A DNA stretch of 64,000 nt from Limnoperna fortunei (lineage: Eukaryota; Mollusca; Bivalvia; Mytilida; Modiolidae): positions 20,176,460-20,240,459 of the forward strand of contig OX104112.1 of assembly GCA_944474755.1 (NCBI GenBank), written 5' to 3'. Below the pieces are notes generated by a model. It ran no database searches, was not told the DNA's origin, and was given only the letters and a program-made list of their open reading frames with translations. The stretch's first letter is position 1, and every line of letters begins with the position of its first letter. Position numbers and translations under genes: made by a program. Below, one piece after another: positions 1-15,148 of this stretch.

Positions 1-2859
1 TGCTCGTGCTGACATGATTACACTTAGTCTACTTACTAGTAATCCTGCTTGTGCTGACATGATTACACTTAGTGTACTCACTAGTAATCCTGCTTGTGTT
101 GACATGATTACACTTAGTCTACTCGCTAGTAATCCTGCTAGTGCTGACATGATTACACTTAGTCTACTCGCTAGTAATCCTGCTCGTGCTGACATGATTA
201 CACTTAGTCTACTCATTAGTAATCTTGCTCGTGCTGACATGATTACAATTAGTCTACTCACTAGTAATCCTGCTCGTGCTGATATGATTACACTTAGTCT
301 ACTTACTAGTAATCCTACCCATGCTGATAAGATTACACTTAGTCTACTCACTAGTAATCCTACCCATGCTGATATGATTACAATTAGTCTACTCTAGTAA
401 TCCTGTTTGTGCTAACATTATTACATTAGCCTATTCACTAGTAATCCTGCTTGTGCTGACATTATTACACTTAGTGTACTCACTAGTAATCCTGCTTGTG
501 CTGACATGATTACACTTAGTCAACTCACTATTAATCCTGCTCGTGCTGACATAATTGCACTTAGTCTACTCACTTGTAATCCTGCTCGTCCTGACATGAT
601 TACAATTAGTCTACTCACTAGTAATCCTGCTTGTGCTGACATTATTACACTTAGTGTCAACTCACTAGTAATCCTGCTTGTGCTGACATTATTACACTTA
701 GTGTCTACTCACTAGTAATCCTGCTTGTGCTGACATTATTACACTTAATGTACTCACTAGTAATCCTGCTTGTGCTGACATTATTACAATAAGTCTACTC
801 ACTAGTAATCCTGCTTGTGCTGACATTATTACAATTAGTCTACTCACTAGTTATCCTGCTTGTGCTGACATTATTACACTTAGTCTACTCACTAGTAATC
901 CTGCCTGTGCTGACATTATTACACTTAGTCTACTCACTAGTAATCCTGCTTGTGCTGACATTATTACAATTAGTCTACTCACTAGTTATCCTGCTTGTGC
1001 TGACATTATTACAATTAGTCTACTCACTAGTAATCCTGCTTGTGCTGACATTATTACAATTAGTCTACTCACTAGTTATCCTGCTTGTGCTGACATTATT
1101 ACACTTAGTCTACTCACTAGTAATCCTGCCTGTGCTGACATTATTACACTTAGTGTACTCGCTAGTAATCCTGCTTGTGCTGACATTATTACACTTAGTG
1201 TATACTTACTAGTAATCCTGCTTGTGCTGACATTATTACACTTAGTGTCTACTCACTAGTAATCCTGCTTGTGCTGACATTATTACACTTAGTGTACTCA
1301 CTAGTAATCCTGCTTGTGCTGACATTATTACAATTAGTCTACTCACTAGTTATCCTGCTTGTGCTGACATTATTACACTTAGTCTACTCACTAGTAATCC
1401 TGCTTGTGCTGACATTATTACACTTAGTGTCTACTCACTAGTAATCCTGCTTGTGCTGACATTATTACAATAAGTCTACTCACTAGTAATCCTGCTTGTC
1501 CTGACATTATTACACTTAGTGTTCTCACTAGTAATCCTGCTTGTGCCGACATTATTACAATTAGTGTACTCACTAGTAATCCTGCTTGTGCTGACATGAT
1601 TACACTTAGTCAACTCACTATTAATCCTGCTCGTGCTGACATAATTGCACTTAGTCTACTCACTAGTAATCCTGCTTGTGCTGACATGATTACACTTAGT
1701 GTACTCACTAGTAATCCTGCTTGTGCTGACATTATTATACTTAGTGTCAACTCACTAGTAATCCTGCTTGTGCTGACATTATTACACTTAGTGTCTACTC
1801 ACTAGTAATCCTGCTTGTGCTGACATTATTACATAAGCCTATTCACTAGTAATCCTGCTTGTGCTGACATTATTACATTAGCCTATTCACTAGTAATCCT
1901 GCTTGTGCTGACATTATTACACTTAGTGTACTCACTAGTAATCCTGCTTGTGCTGACATGATTACACTTAGTCAACTCACTATTAATCCTGCTCGTGCTG
2001 ACATAATTGCACTTAGTCTACTCACTTCTAATCCTGCTCGTCCTGACATGATTACAATTAGTCTACTCACTAGTAATCCTGCTTGTGCTGACATTATTAC
2101 ACTTAGTGTCAACTCACTAGTAATCCTGCTTGTGTTGACATTATTACACTTAGTGTCTACTCACTAGTAATCCTGCTTGTGCTGACATTATTACACTTAA
2201 TGTACTCACTAGTAATCCTGCTTGTGCTGACATTATTACAATTAGTCTACTCACTAGTAATCCTGCTTGTGCTGACATTATTACAATTAGTCTACTCACT
2301 AGTAATCCTGCTTGTGCTGACATAATTACACTTAGTCTACTTACTACTAATCATGCTCGTACTGACTTGATTACACTTACTCTACTCACTAGTAATCCTA
2401 CCCATGCTGACATGATTACACTTGGTCTACTCACTAGTAATCCTGCTTGTGGTGACATTATTACACTTAGTCTACTCACTTGTAATCCTGCTTGTGCTGA
2501 CATTATTACACTTAGTGTACTCACTAGTAATCCTGCTTGTGCTGACATTATTACAATTAATCTACTTACTAGTAATCCTGCTTGTGCTGACATTATTACA
2601 ATTAGTCTACTCACTAGTAATCCTGCTTGTGCTGACATTATTACAATTAGTCTACTCACTAGTTATCCTGCTTGTGCTGACTTGATTACACTAAGTCTAC
2701 TCACTAGTAATCCTGCTCTTACTGACATAATTACACTTAGTCTACTTACTACTAATCCTGCTCGTACAGACTTGATTACACTTACTCTACTCACTAGTAA
2801 TCCTACCCGTGCTGATATGATTACACTTAGTCTACTACAGTAATCCTGCTCGTACTGAC

Positions 2860-3873
2860 TTGATTACATTAAGTCTACTCACTAGTAATCCTGCTCTTAC
2901 TGACATAATTACACTTAGTCTACTTACTACTAATCATGCTCGTACTGACTTGATTACACTTACTCTACTCACTAGTAATCCTACCCATGCTGACATGATT
3001 ACACTTGGTCTACTCACTAGTAATCCTGCTCTTGCTGACATGATTACAATTAGTCTACTCACTAGTAATCCTGCTCGTCTTGACATGTTTACACTTAGTC
3101 TACTTACTAGTAATCCTGCTCGTGCTGACATGTTTACACTTGGTCTACTCACTAGTAATCCTGCTCTTGCTGACATGATTACAATTAGTCTACTCACTAG
3201 TAATCCTGCTCGTCTTGACATGTTTACACTTAGTCTACTCACTAGTAATCCTGCTCGTGCTGACATGATTACACTTAGTCTACTCACTAGTAATCCTGCT
3301 CGTCTTGACATGATTACACTTAGTCTACTCACTAGTAATCCTACCCATGCTGATATGATTACACTTAGTCTACTTACTAGTAATCCTACCCATGCTGATA
3401 AGATTACACTTAGTCTACTCACTAGTAATCCTACCCATGCTGATATGATTACACTAAGTCTACTCACTAGTAATCCTGCTCGTGCTGACATGATTACACT
3501 TAGTCTACTTACTAGTAATCCTGCTTGTGCTGACATGATTACACTTAGTGTACTCACTAGTAATCCTGCTTGTGTTGACATGATTACACTTAGTCTACTC
3601 GCTAGTAATCCTGCTAGTGCTGACAGGATTACACTTAGTCTACTCGCTAGTAATCCTGCTCGTGCTGACATGATTACACTTAGTCTACTCATTAGTAATC
3701 TTGCTCGTGCTGACATGATTACAATTAGTCTACTCACTAGTAATCCTGCTCGTGCTGATATGATTACACTTAGTCTACTTACTAGTAATCCTACCCATGC
3801 TGATAAGATTACACTTAGTCTACTCACTAGTAATCCTACCCATGCTGATATGATTACAATTAGTCTACTCTAG
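2860..3873 (+). repeat. Higher-order satellite block A1 (strict 45-bp units)
   Basis: This is a run of about 22 consecutive 45-bp monomers with no 47-bp variant, so one frame stays open for 337 codons with a 15-residue period (pattern MITLSLLTSNPARAD). Monomers differ at set places (CGTGCT, CATGCT, CTTGCT, CGTCTT, TGTGTT, AGTGCT), giving a fingerprint order. The same ordered fingerprint recurs at 4525-5538, 8502-9359 and 11976-12989, and its last part is at 14-397. This marks a higher-order repeat. A coding role is unlikely: changes hit codon positions 1 and 2 freely (Arg/Cys/His/Ser/Leu) and no gene context exists. Confidence 0.85.
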
Positions 3874-4524
3874 TAATCCTGCTTGTGCTGACATGATTAC
3901 ACTTAGTCAACTCACTATTAATCCTGCTCGTGCTGACATAATTGCACTTAGTCTACTCACTTGTAATCCTGCTCGTCCTGACATGATTACAATTAGTCTA
4001 CTCACTAGTAATCCTGCTTGTGCTGACATTATTACACTTAGTGTCAACTCACTAGTAATCCTGCTTGTGCTGACATTATAACACTTAGTGTCTACTCACT
4101 AGTAATCCTGCTTGTGCTGACATTATTACACTTAATGTACTCACTAGTAATCCTGCTTGTGCTGACATTATTACAATAAGTCTACTCACTAGTAATCCTG
4201 CTTGTGCTGACATTATTACAATTAGTCTACTCACTAGTTATCCTGCTTGTGCTGACATTATTACACTTAGTCTACTCACTAGTAATCCTGCCTGTGCTGA
4301 CATTATTACACTTAGTCTACTTACTACTAATCCTGCTCGTACAGACTTGATTACACTTACTCTACTCACTAGTAATCCTGCTCTTACTGACATAATTACA
4401 CTTAGTCTACTTACTACTAATCCTGCTCGTACAGACTTGATTACACTTACTCTACTCACTAGTAATCCTACCCGTGCTGATATGATTACACTTAGTCTAC
4501 TACAGTAATCCTGCTCGTACTGAC

Positions 4525-5538
4525 TTGATTACATTAAGTCTACTCACTAGTAATCCTGCTCTTACTGACATAATTACACTTAGTCTACTTACTACTAATC
4601 ATGCTCGTACTGACTTGATTACACTTACTCTACTCACTAGTAATCCTACCCATGCTGACATGATTACACTTGGTCTACTCACTAGTAATCCTGCTCTTGC
4701 TGACATGATTACAATTAGTCTACTCACTAGTAATCCTGCTCGTCTTGACATGTTTACACTTAGTCTACTTACTAGTAATCCTGCTCGTGCTGACATGTTT
4801 ACACTTGGTCTACTCACTAGTAATCCTGCTCTTGCTGACATGATTACAATTAGTCTACTCACTAGTAATCCTGCTCGTCTTGACATGTTTACACTTAGTC
4901 TACTCACTAGTAATCCTGCTCGTGCTGACATGATTACACTTAGTCTACTCACTAGTAATCCTGCTCGTCTTGACATGATTACACTTAGTCTACTCACTAG
5001 TAATCCTACCCATGCTGATATGATTACACTTAGTCTACTTACTAGTAATCCTACCCATGCTGATAAGATTACACTTAGTCTACTCACTAGTAATCCTACC
5101 CATGCTGATATGATTACACTAAGTCTACTCACTAGTAATCCTGCTCGTGCTGACATGATTACACTTAGTCTACTTACTAGTAATCCTGCTTGTGCTGACA
5201 TGATTACACTTAGTGTACTCACTAGTAATCCTGCTTGTGTTGACATGATTACACTTAGTCTACTCGCTAGTAATCCTGCTAGTGCTGACAGGATTACACT
5301 TAGTCTACTCGCTAGTAATCCTGCTCGTGCTGACATGATTACACTTAGTCTACTAATTAGTAATCTTGCTCGTGCTGACATGATTACAATTAGTCTACTC
5401 ACTAGTAATCCTGCTCGTGCTGATATGATTACACTTAGTCTACTTACTAGTAATCCTACCCATGCTGATAAGATTACACTTAGTCTACTCACTAGTAATC
5501 CTACCCATGCTGATATGATTACAATTAGTCTACTCTAG
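4525..5538 (+). repeat. Higher-order satellite block A2
   Basis: This is a near-identical copy of the block at 2860-3873, displaced by exactly 1,665 bp. A private change (CTACTAATTAG at about 5352 instead of CTACTCATTAG) distinguishes it. Downstream a 1-bp-shorter ATAATGCAC appears at 5603 where the parental version reads ATAATTGCAC. Both private changes are found again 586 bp further on, which shows that this copy was itself partly duplicated. Confidence 0.85.
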
Positions 5539-6523
5539 TAATCCTGCTTGTGCTGACATGATTACACTTAGTCAACTCACTATTAATCCTGCTCGTGCTG
5601 ACATAATGCACTTAGTCTACTCACTTGTAATCCTGCTCGTCCTGACATGATTACAATTAGTCTACTCACTAGTAATCCTGCTTGTGCTGACATTATTACA
5701 CTTAGTGTCAACTCACTAGTAATCCTGCTTGTGCTGACATTATTACACTTAGTGTCTACTCACTAGTAATCCTGCTTGTGCTGACATTATTACACTTAAT
5801 GTACTCACTAGTAATCCTGTTTGTGCTGACATTATTACAATAAGTCTACTCACTAGTAATCCTGCTTGTGCTGACATTATTACAATTAGTCTACTCACTA
5901 GTTATCCTGCTTGTGCTGACATTATTACACTTAGTCTACTAATTAGTAATCTTGCTCGTGCTGACATGATTACAATTAGTCTACTCACTAGTAATCCTGC
6001 TCGTGCTGATATGATTACACTTAGTCTACTTACTAGTAATCCTACCCATGCTGATAAGATTACACTTAGTCTACTCACTAGTAATCCTACCCATGCTGAT
6101 ATGATTACAATTAGTCTACTCTAGTAATCCTGCTTGTGCTGACATGATTACACTTAGTCAACTCACTATTAATCCTGCTCGTGCTGACATAATGCACTTA
6201 GTCTACTCACTTGTAATCCTGCTCGTCCTGACATGATTACAATTAGTCTACTCACTAGTAATCCTGCTTGTGCTGACATTATTACACTTAGTGTCAACTC
6301 ACTAGTAATCCTGATTGTGCTGACATTATTACACTTAGTGTCTACTCACTAGTAATCCTGCTTGTGCTGACATTATTACACTTAATGTACTCACTAGTAA
6401 TCCTGTTTGTGCTGACATTATTACAATAAGTCTACTCACTAGTAATCCTGCTTGTGCTGACATTATTACAATTAGTCTACTCACTAGTTATCCTGCTTGT
6501 GCTGACATTATTACACTTAGTCT
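5352..6523 (+). repeat. 586-bp tandem duplication inside the satellite
   Basis: Sequence 5352-5937 is repeated at about 5938-6523. The shared derived markers AATTAGTAATC (5355 and 5941) and ACATAATGCA (5601 and 6187) both lie at an offset of 586 bp. The duplicated piece covers about 13 monomers. Since it carries mutations absent from the 2860 block, it arose after the 1,665-bp duplication. Confidence 0.8.
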
Positions 6524-8501
6524 ACTCACTAGTAATCCTGCCTGTGCTGACATTATTACACTTAGTCTACTCACTAGTAATCCTGCTTGTGCTGACATTA
6601 TTACAATTAGTCTACTCACTAGTTATCCTGCTTGTGCTGACATTATTACAATTAGTCTACTCACTAGTAATCCTGCTTGTGCTGACATTATTACAATTAG
6701 TCTACTCACTAGTTATCCTGCTTGTGCTGACATTATTACACTTAGTCTACTCACTAGTAATCCTGCCTGTGCTGACATTATTACACTTAGTGTACTCGCT
6801 AGTAATCCTGCTTGTGCTGACATTATTACACTTAGTGTATACTTACTAGTAATCCTGCTTGTGCTGACATTATTACACTTAGTGTCTACTCACTAGTAAT
6901 CCTGCTTGTGCTGACATTATTACACTTAGTGTACTCACTACACTAGTAATCCTGCTTGTGCTGACATTATTACAATTAGTCTACTCACTAGTTATCCTGC
7001 TTGTGCTGACATTATTACACTTAGTCTACTCACTAGTAATCCTGCTTGTGCTGACATTATTACACTTAGTGTCTACTCACTAGTAATCCTGCTTGTGCTG
7101 ACATTATTACAATAAGTCTACTCACTAGTAATCCTGCTTGTCCTGACATTATTACACTTAGTGTTCTCACTAGTAATCCTGCTTGTGCCGACATTATTAC
7201 AGTTAGTGTACTCACTAGTAATCCTGCTTGTGCTGACATGATTACACTTAGTCAACTCACTATTAATCCTGCTCGTGCTGACATAATTGCACTTAGTCTA
7301 CTCACTAGTAATCCTACTTGTGCTGACATGATTACACTTAGTGTACTCACTAGTAATCCTGCTTGTGCTGACATTATTATACTTAGTGTCAACTCACTAG
7401 TAATCCTGCTTGTGCTGACATTATTACACTTAGTGTCTACTCACTAGTAATCCTGCTTGTGCTGACATTATTACATAAGCCTATTCACTAGTAATCCTGC
7501 TTGTGCTGACATTATTACATTAGCCTATTCACTAGTAATCCTGCTTGTGCTGACATTATTACACTTAGTGTACTCACTAGTAATCCTGCTTGTGCTGACA
7601 TTATTACACTTAGTCAACTCACTATTAATCCTGCTCGTGCTGACATAATTGCACTTAGTCTACTCACTTCTAATCCTGCTCGTCCTGACATGATTACAAT
7701 TAGTCTACTCACTAGTAATCCTGCTTGTGCTGACATTATTACACTTAGTGTCAACTCACTAGTAATCCTGCTTGTGTTGACATTATTACACTTAGTGTCT
7801 ACTCACTAGTAATCCTGCTTGTGCTGACATTATTACACTTAATGTACTCACTAGTAATCCTGCTTGTGCTGACATTATTACAATTAGTCTACTCACTAGT
7901 AATCCTGCTCGTGCTGACATTATTACAATTAGTCTACTCACTAGTAATCCTGCTTGTGCTGACATAATTACACTTAGTCTACTTACTACTAATCATGCTC
8001 GTACTGACTTGATTACACTTACTCTACTCACTAGTAATCCTACCCATGCTGACATGATTACACTTGGTCTACTCACTAGTAATCCTGCTTGTGGTGACAT
8101 TATTACACTTAGTCTACTCACTTGTAATCCTGCTTGTGCTGACATTATTACACTTAGTGTACTCACTAGTAATCCTGCTTGTGCTGACATTATTACAATT
8201 AGTCTACTCACTAGTAATCCTGCTTGTGCTGACATTATTACAATTAGTCTACTCACTAGTAATCCTGCTTGTGCTGACATTATTACAATTAGTCTACTCA
8301 CTAGTTATCCTGCTTGTGCTGACTTGATTACACTAAGTCTACTCACTAGTAATCCTGCTCTTACTGACATAATTACACTTAGTCTACTTACTACTAATCC
8401 TGCTCGTACAGACTTGATTACACTTACTCTACTCACTAGTAATCCTACCCGTGCTGATATGATTACACTTAGTCTACTACAGTAATCCTGCTCGTACTGA
8501 C

Positions 8502-9359
8502 TTGATTACATTAAGTCTACTCACTAGTAATCCTGCTCTTACTGACATAATTACACTTAGTCTACTTACTACTAATCATGCTCGTACTGACTTGATTACA
8601 CTTACTCTACTCACTAGTAATCCTACCCATGCTGACATGATTACACTTGGTCTACTCACTAGTAATCCTGCTCTTGCTGACATGATTACAATTAGTCTAC
8701 TCACTAGTAATCCTGCTCGTCTTGACATGTTTACACTTAGTCTACTTACTAGTAATCCTGCTCGTGCTGACATGTTTACACTTGGTCTACTCACTAGTAA
8801 TCCTGCTCTTGCTGACATGATTACAATTAGTCTACTCACTAGTAATCCTGCTCGTCTTGACATGTTTACACTTAGTCTACTCACTAGTAATCCTGCTCGT
8901 GCTGACATGATTACACTTAGTCTACTCACTAGTAATCCTGCTCGTCTTGACATGATTACACTTAGTCTACTCACTAGTAATCCTACCCATGCTGATATGA
9001 TTACACTTAGTCTACTTACTAGTAATCCTACCCATGCTGATAAGATTACACTTAGTCTACTCACTAGTAATCCTGCCCATGCTGATATGATTACACTAAG
9101 TCTACTCACTAGTAATCCTGCTCGTGCTGACATGATTACACTTAGTCTACTTACTAGTAATCCTGCTTGTGCTGACATGATTACACTTAGTGTACTCACT
9201 AGTAATCCTGCTTGTGTTGACATGATTACACTTAGTCTACTCGCTAGTAATCCTGCTAGTGCTGACATGATTACACTTAGTCTACTCGCTAGTAATCCTG
9301 CTCGTGCTGACATGATTACACTAGTCTACTCATTAGTAATCTTGCTCGTGCTGACATGA
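8502..9359 (+). repeat. Higher-order satellite block A3
   Basis: This is the third copy of the fingerprinted 45-bp block, offset 5,642 bp from 2860. The same 5,642-bp offset links 1596 with 7238, 2351 with 7993 and 2367 with 8009. The 817 to 6454 offset is 5,637 bp because the second copy gained 5 bp (CACTACACTAG at about 6938). The open frame is shorter here because a base is missing near 9320 (ACACTAGTCTACTC instead of ACACTTAGTCTACTC). Confidence 0.85.
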
Positions 9360-11975
9360 TTACAATTAGTCTACTCACTAGTAATCCTGCTCGTGCTGAT
9401 ATGATTACACTTAGTCTACTTACTAGTAATCCTACCCATGCTGATAAGATTACACTTAGTCTACTCACTAGTAATCCTACCCATGCTGATATGATTACAA
9501 TTAGTCTACTCTAGTAATCCTGTTTGTGCTTACATTATTACATTAGCCTATTCACTAGTAATCCTGCTTGTGCTGACATTATTACACTTAGTGTACTCAC
9601 TAGTAATCCTGCTTGTGCTGACATGATTACACTTAGTCAACTCACTATTAATCCTGCTCGTGCTGACATAATTGCACTTAGTCTACTCACTTGTAATCCT
9701 GCTCGTCCTGACATGATTACAATTAGTCTACTCACTAGTAATCTTGCTTGTGCTGACATTATTACACTTAGTGTCAACTCACTAGTAATCCTGCTTGTGC
9801 TGACATTATTACACTTAGTGTCTACTCACTAGTAATCCTGCTTGTGCTGACATTATTACACTTAATGTACTCACTAGTAATCCTGCTTGTGCTGACATTA
9901 TTACAATAAGTCTACTCACTAGTAATCCTGCTTGTGCTGACATTATTACAATTAGTCTACTCACTAGTAATCCTGCTTGTGCTGACATTATTACAATTAG
10001 TCTACTCACTAGTTATCCTGCTTGTGCTGACATTATTACAATTAGTCTACTCACTAGTAATCCTGCTTGTGCTGACATTATTACAATTAGTCTACTCACT
10101 AGTTATCCTGCTTGTGCTGACATTATTACACTTAGTCTACTCACTAGTAATCCTGCTTGTGCTGACATTATTACAATTAGTCTACTCACTAGTTATCCTG
10201 CTTGTGCTGACATTATTACACTTAGTGTACTCGCTAGTAATCCTGCTTGTGCTGACATTATTACACTTAGTGTATACTTACTAGTAATCCTGCTTGTGCT
10301 GACATTATTACACTTAGTGTCTACTCACTAGTAATCCTGCTTGTGCTGACATTATTACACTTAGTGTACTCACTAGTAATCCTGCTTGTGCTGACATTAT
10401 TACAATTAGTCTACTCACTAGTTATCCTGCTTGTGCTGACATTATTACACTTAGTCTACTCACTAGTAATCATGCTTGTGCTGACATTATTACACTTAGT
10501 GTCTACTCACTAGTAATCCTGCTTGTGCTGACATTATTACAATAAGTCTACTCACTAGTAATCCTGCTTGTCCTGACATTATTACACTTAGTGTTCTCAC
10601 TAGTAATCCTGCTTGTGCCGACATTATTACAATTAGTGTACTCATTAGTAATCCTGCTTGTGCTGACATGATTACACTTAGTCAACTCACTATTAATCCT
10701 GCTCGTGCTGACATAATTGCACTTAGTCTACTCACTTGTAATCCTGCTCGTCCTGACATGATTACAATTAGTCTACTCACTAGTAATCCTGCTTGTGCTG
10801 ACATTATTATACTTAGTGTCAACTCACTAGTAATCCTGCTTGTGCTGACATTATTACACTTAGTGTCTACTCACTAGTAATCCTGCTTGTGCTGACATTA
10901 TTACATAAGCCTATTCACTAGTAATCCTGCTTGTGCTGACATTATTACACTTAGTGTACTCACTAGTAATCCTGCTTGTGCTGACATGATTACACTTAGT
11001 CAACTCACTATTAATCCTGCTCGTGCTGACATAATTGCACTTAGTCTACTCACTTGTAATCCTGCTCGTCCTGACATGATTACAATTAGTCTACTCACTA
11101 GTAATCCTGCTTGTGCTGACATTATTACACTTAGTGTCAACTCACTAGTAATCCTGCTTGTGCTGACATTATTACACTTAGTGTCTACTCACTAGTAATC
11201 CTGCTTGTGCTGACATTATTACACTTAATGTACTCACTAGTAATCCTGCTTGTGTTGACATGATTACACTTAGTCTACTCGCTAGTAATCCTGCTCGTGC
11301 TGACATGATTACACTTAGTCTACTCGCTAGTAATCCTGCTCGTGCTGACATGATTACACTTAGTCTACTCATTAGTAATCCTGCTCGTGCTGACATGATT
11401 ACAATTAGTCTACTCACTAGTAATCCTGCCCATGCTGATAAGATTACACTTAGTATACTCACTAGTAATCCTACCCATGCTGATATGATTACAATTAGTC
11501 TACTCTAGTAATCCTGTTTGTGCTAACATTATTACAATAAGTCTACTCACTAGTAATCCTGCTTGTGGTGACATTATTACACTTAGTCTACTCACTTGTA
11601 ATCCTGCTTGTGCTGACATTATTACACTTAGTGTACTCACTAGTAATCCTGCTTGTGCTGACATTATTACAATTAGTCTACTCACTAGTAATCCTGCTTG
11701 TGCTGACATTATTACAATTAGTCTACTCACAAGTAATCCTGCTTGTGCTGACATTATTACAATTAGTCTACTCACTAGTTATCCTGCTTGTGCTGACTTG
11801 ATTACTCTAAGTCTTCTCACTAGTAATCCTGCTCTTACTGACATAATTACACTTAGTCTACTTACTACTAATCCTGCTCGTACAGACTTGATTACACTTA
11901 CTCTACTCACTAGTAATCCTACCCGTGCTGATATGATTACACTTAGTCTACTACAGTAATCCTGCTCGTACTGAC

Positions 11976-12989
11976 TTGATTACATTAAGTCTACTCACTA
12001 GTAATCCTGCTCTTACTGACATAATTACACTTAGTCTACTTACTACTAATCATGCTCGTACTGACTTGATTACACTTACTCTACTCACTAGTAATCCTAC
12101 CCATGCTGACATGATTACACTTGGTCTACTCACTAGTAATCCTGCTCTTGCTGACATGATTACAATTAGTCTACTCACTAGTAATCCTGCTCGTCTTGAC
12201 ATGTTTACACTTAGTCTACTTACTAGTAATCCTGCTCGTGCTGACATGTTTACACTTGGTCTACTCACTAGTAATCCTGCTCTTGCTGACATGATTACAA
12301 TTAGTCTACTCACTAGTAATCCTGCTCGTCTTGACATGTTTACACTTAGTCTACTCACTAGTAATCCTGCTCGTGCTGACATGATTACACTTAGTCTATT
12401 CACTAGTAATCCTGCTCGTCTTGACATGATTACACTTAGTCTACTCACTAGTAATCCTACCCATGCTGATATGATTACACATAGTCTACTTACTAGTAAT
12501 CCTACCCATTCTGATAAGATTACACTTAGTCTACTCACTAGTAATCCTACCCATGCTGATATGATTACACTAAGTCTACTCACTAGTAATCCTGCTCGTG
12601 CTGACATGATTACACTTAGTCTACTTACAAGTAATCCTGCTTGTGCTGACATGATTACACTTAGTGTACTCACTAGTAATCCTGCTTGTGATGACATGAT
12701 TACACTTAGTCTACTCGCTAGTAATCCTGCTAGTGCTGACATGATTACACTTAGTCTACTCGCTAGTAATCCTGCTCGTGCTGACATGATTACACTTAGT
12801 CTACTCATTAGTAATCCTCCTCGTGCTGACATGATTACAATTAGTCTACTCACTAGTAATCCTGCTCGTGCGGATATGATTACACTTAGTCTACTTACTA
12901 GTAATCCTACCCATGCTGATAAGATTACACTTAGTCTACTCACTAGTAATCCTACCCATGCTGATATGATTACAATTAGTCTACTCTAG
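11976..12989 (+). repeat. Higher-order satellite block A4
   Basis: This is the fourth copy of the fingerprinted block, 3,474 bp after A3. It has more private substitutions than A1-A3 (for example CATTCTGATAAG near 12508, TGTGATGAC near 12687 and CCTCCTCGT near 12815). It is therefore the most diverged of the four and probably an older duplicate. Confidence 0.8.
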
Positions 12990-15148
12990 TAATCCTGTTT
13001 GTGCTAACATTATTACATTAGCCTATTCACTAGTAATCCTGCTTGTGCTGACATTATTACACTTAGTGTACTCACTAGTAATCCTGCTTGTGCTGACTTG
13101 ATTACACTTAGTCAACTCACTATTAATCCTGCTCGTGCTGACATAATTGCACTTAGTCTACTCACTTGTAATCCTGCTCGTCCTGACATGATTACAATTA
13201 GTCTACTCACTAGTAATCCTGCTTGTGCTGACATTATTACACTTAGTGTCTACTCACTAGTAATCCTGCTTGTGCTGACATTATTACACTTAGTGTACTC
13301 ACTAGTTATCCTGCTTGTGCTGACATTATTATAATTAGTCTACTCACTAGTTATCCTGCTTGTGCTGACATTATTACACTTAGTCTACTCACTAGTAATC
13401 CTGCTTGTGCTGACATTACACTTAGTGTCTACTCACTAGTAATCCTGCTTTTGCTGACATTATTACAATAAGTCTACTTACTAGTAATCCTGCTTGTCCT
13501 GACATTATTACACTTAGTGTTCCCACTAGTAATCCTGCTTGTGCCGACATTATTACAATTAGTGTACTCACTAGTAATCCTGCTTGTGCTGACATTATTA
13601 CAATAAGTCTACTCACTAGTAATCCTGCTTGTGCTGACATTATTACACTTAGTCTACTCACTTGTAATCCTGCTTGTGCTGACATTATTACACTTAGTGT
13701 ACTCACTAGTAATCCTGCTTGTGCTGACATTATTACAATTAGTCTACTCACTAGTAATCCTGCTTGTGCTGACATTATTACAATTAGTCTACTCACTAGT
13801 AATCCTGCTTGTGCTGACATTATTACAATAAGTCTACTCACTAGTTATCCTGCTTGTGCTGACATTATTACAATTAGTCTACTCACTAGTAATCCTGCTT
13901 GTGCTGACATTATTACAATTAGTCTACTCACTAGTTATCCTGCTTGTGCTGACATTATTACACTTAGTCTACTCACTAGTAATCCTGCTTGTGCTGACAT
14001 TATTACACTTAGTGTACTCGCTAGTAATCCTGCTTGTGCTGACATGATTACACTTAGTGTATACTCACTAGTAATCCTGCTTGTGCTGACATTATTACAA
14101 TTAGTCTACTCACTAGTAATCCTGCTTGTGCTGACATTATTACACTTTGTCTACTCACTATTAATCCTGCTTGTGCTGACATTATTACACTTAATGTACT
14201 CACTAGTAATCCTGCTTGTGCTGACATTATTACAATAAGTCTACTCACTAGTAATCCTGCTTGTGCTGACATTATTACATTTAGTGTACTCACTTGTAAT
14301 CCTGCTTGTGCTGACATTATTACCTTTAGTGTCTACTCACCGGTAATCCTGCTTGTGCTGACATTATTACACTTAGTGTACTCACTAGTAATCCTGCGCG
14401 TGCTGACATTATTACACTTAGTGTACTCACTAGTAATCCTGCTTGTGCTGACATTATTACACTTAGTGTACTCACTTGTAATCCTGCTTGTGCTGACATT
14501 ATTACCTTTAGTGTCTATTCACTAGTAATCCTGCTTGTGCTGACATTATTACACTAAGTGTCAACTCACTAGTAATCCTGCTCTTGCTGACATTATTACA
14601 CTTTGTGTACTCACTAGTACTCCTGCTTGTGTTGACATTATTACACTTAGTGTCTACTCACTAGTAATCCTGCTCGTGCTGACATGATTACAGTTAGTCT
14701 ACTCACTAGTAATCCTGCTTGTGCTGACATTATTACACTTAGTGGCTACTCACTAGTAATCCTGCTTGTGCTGACATTATTACACTTAGTGTACTCACTA
14801 GTAATCCTGCTTGTGCTGACATTATTACACTTAGTCTACTCACTAGTTTTCCTGCTTGTTCTGACATTATTACACTTAGTGTTCTCACTAGTAATCCTGC
14901 TTGTGCTGACATTATTACACTTAGTGTACTCACTAGTAATCCTGCTTGTGCTGACATTATTACAATTAGTCTACTCACTAGTAATCCTGCTTGTGCTGAC
15001 ATTATTACAATTAGTCTACTCACTAGTAATCCTGCTTGTGCTGACATTATTACAATAAGTCTACTCACTAGTTATCCTGCTTGTGCTGACATTATTACAC
15101 TTAGTGGCTACTCACTAGTAATCCTGCTTGTGCTGACATTATTACACT

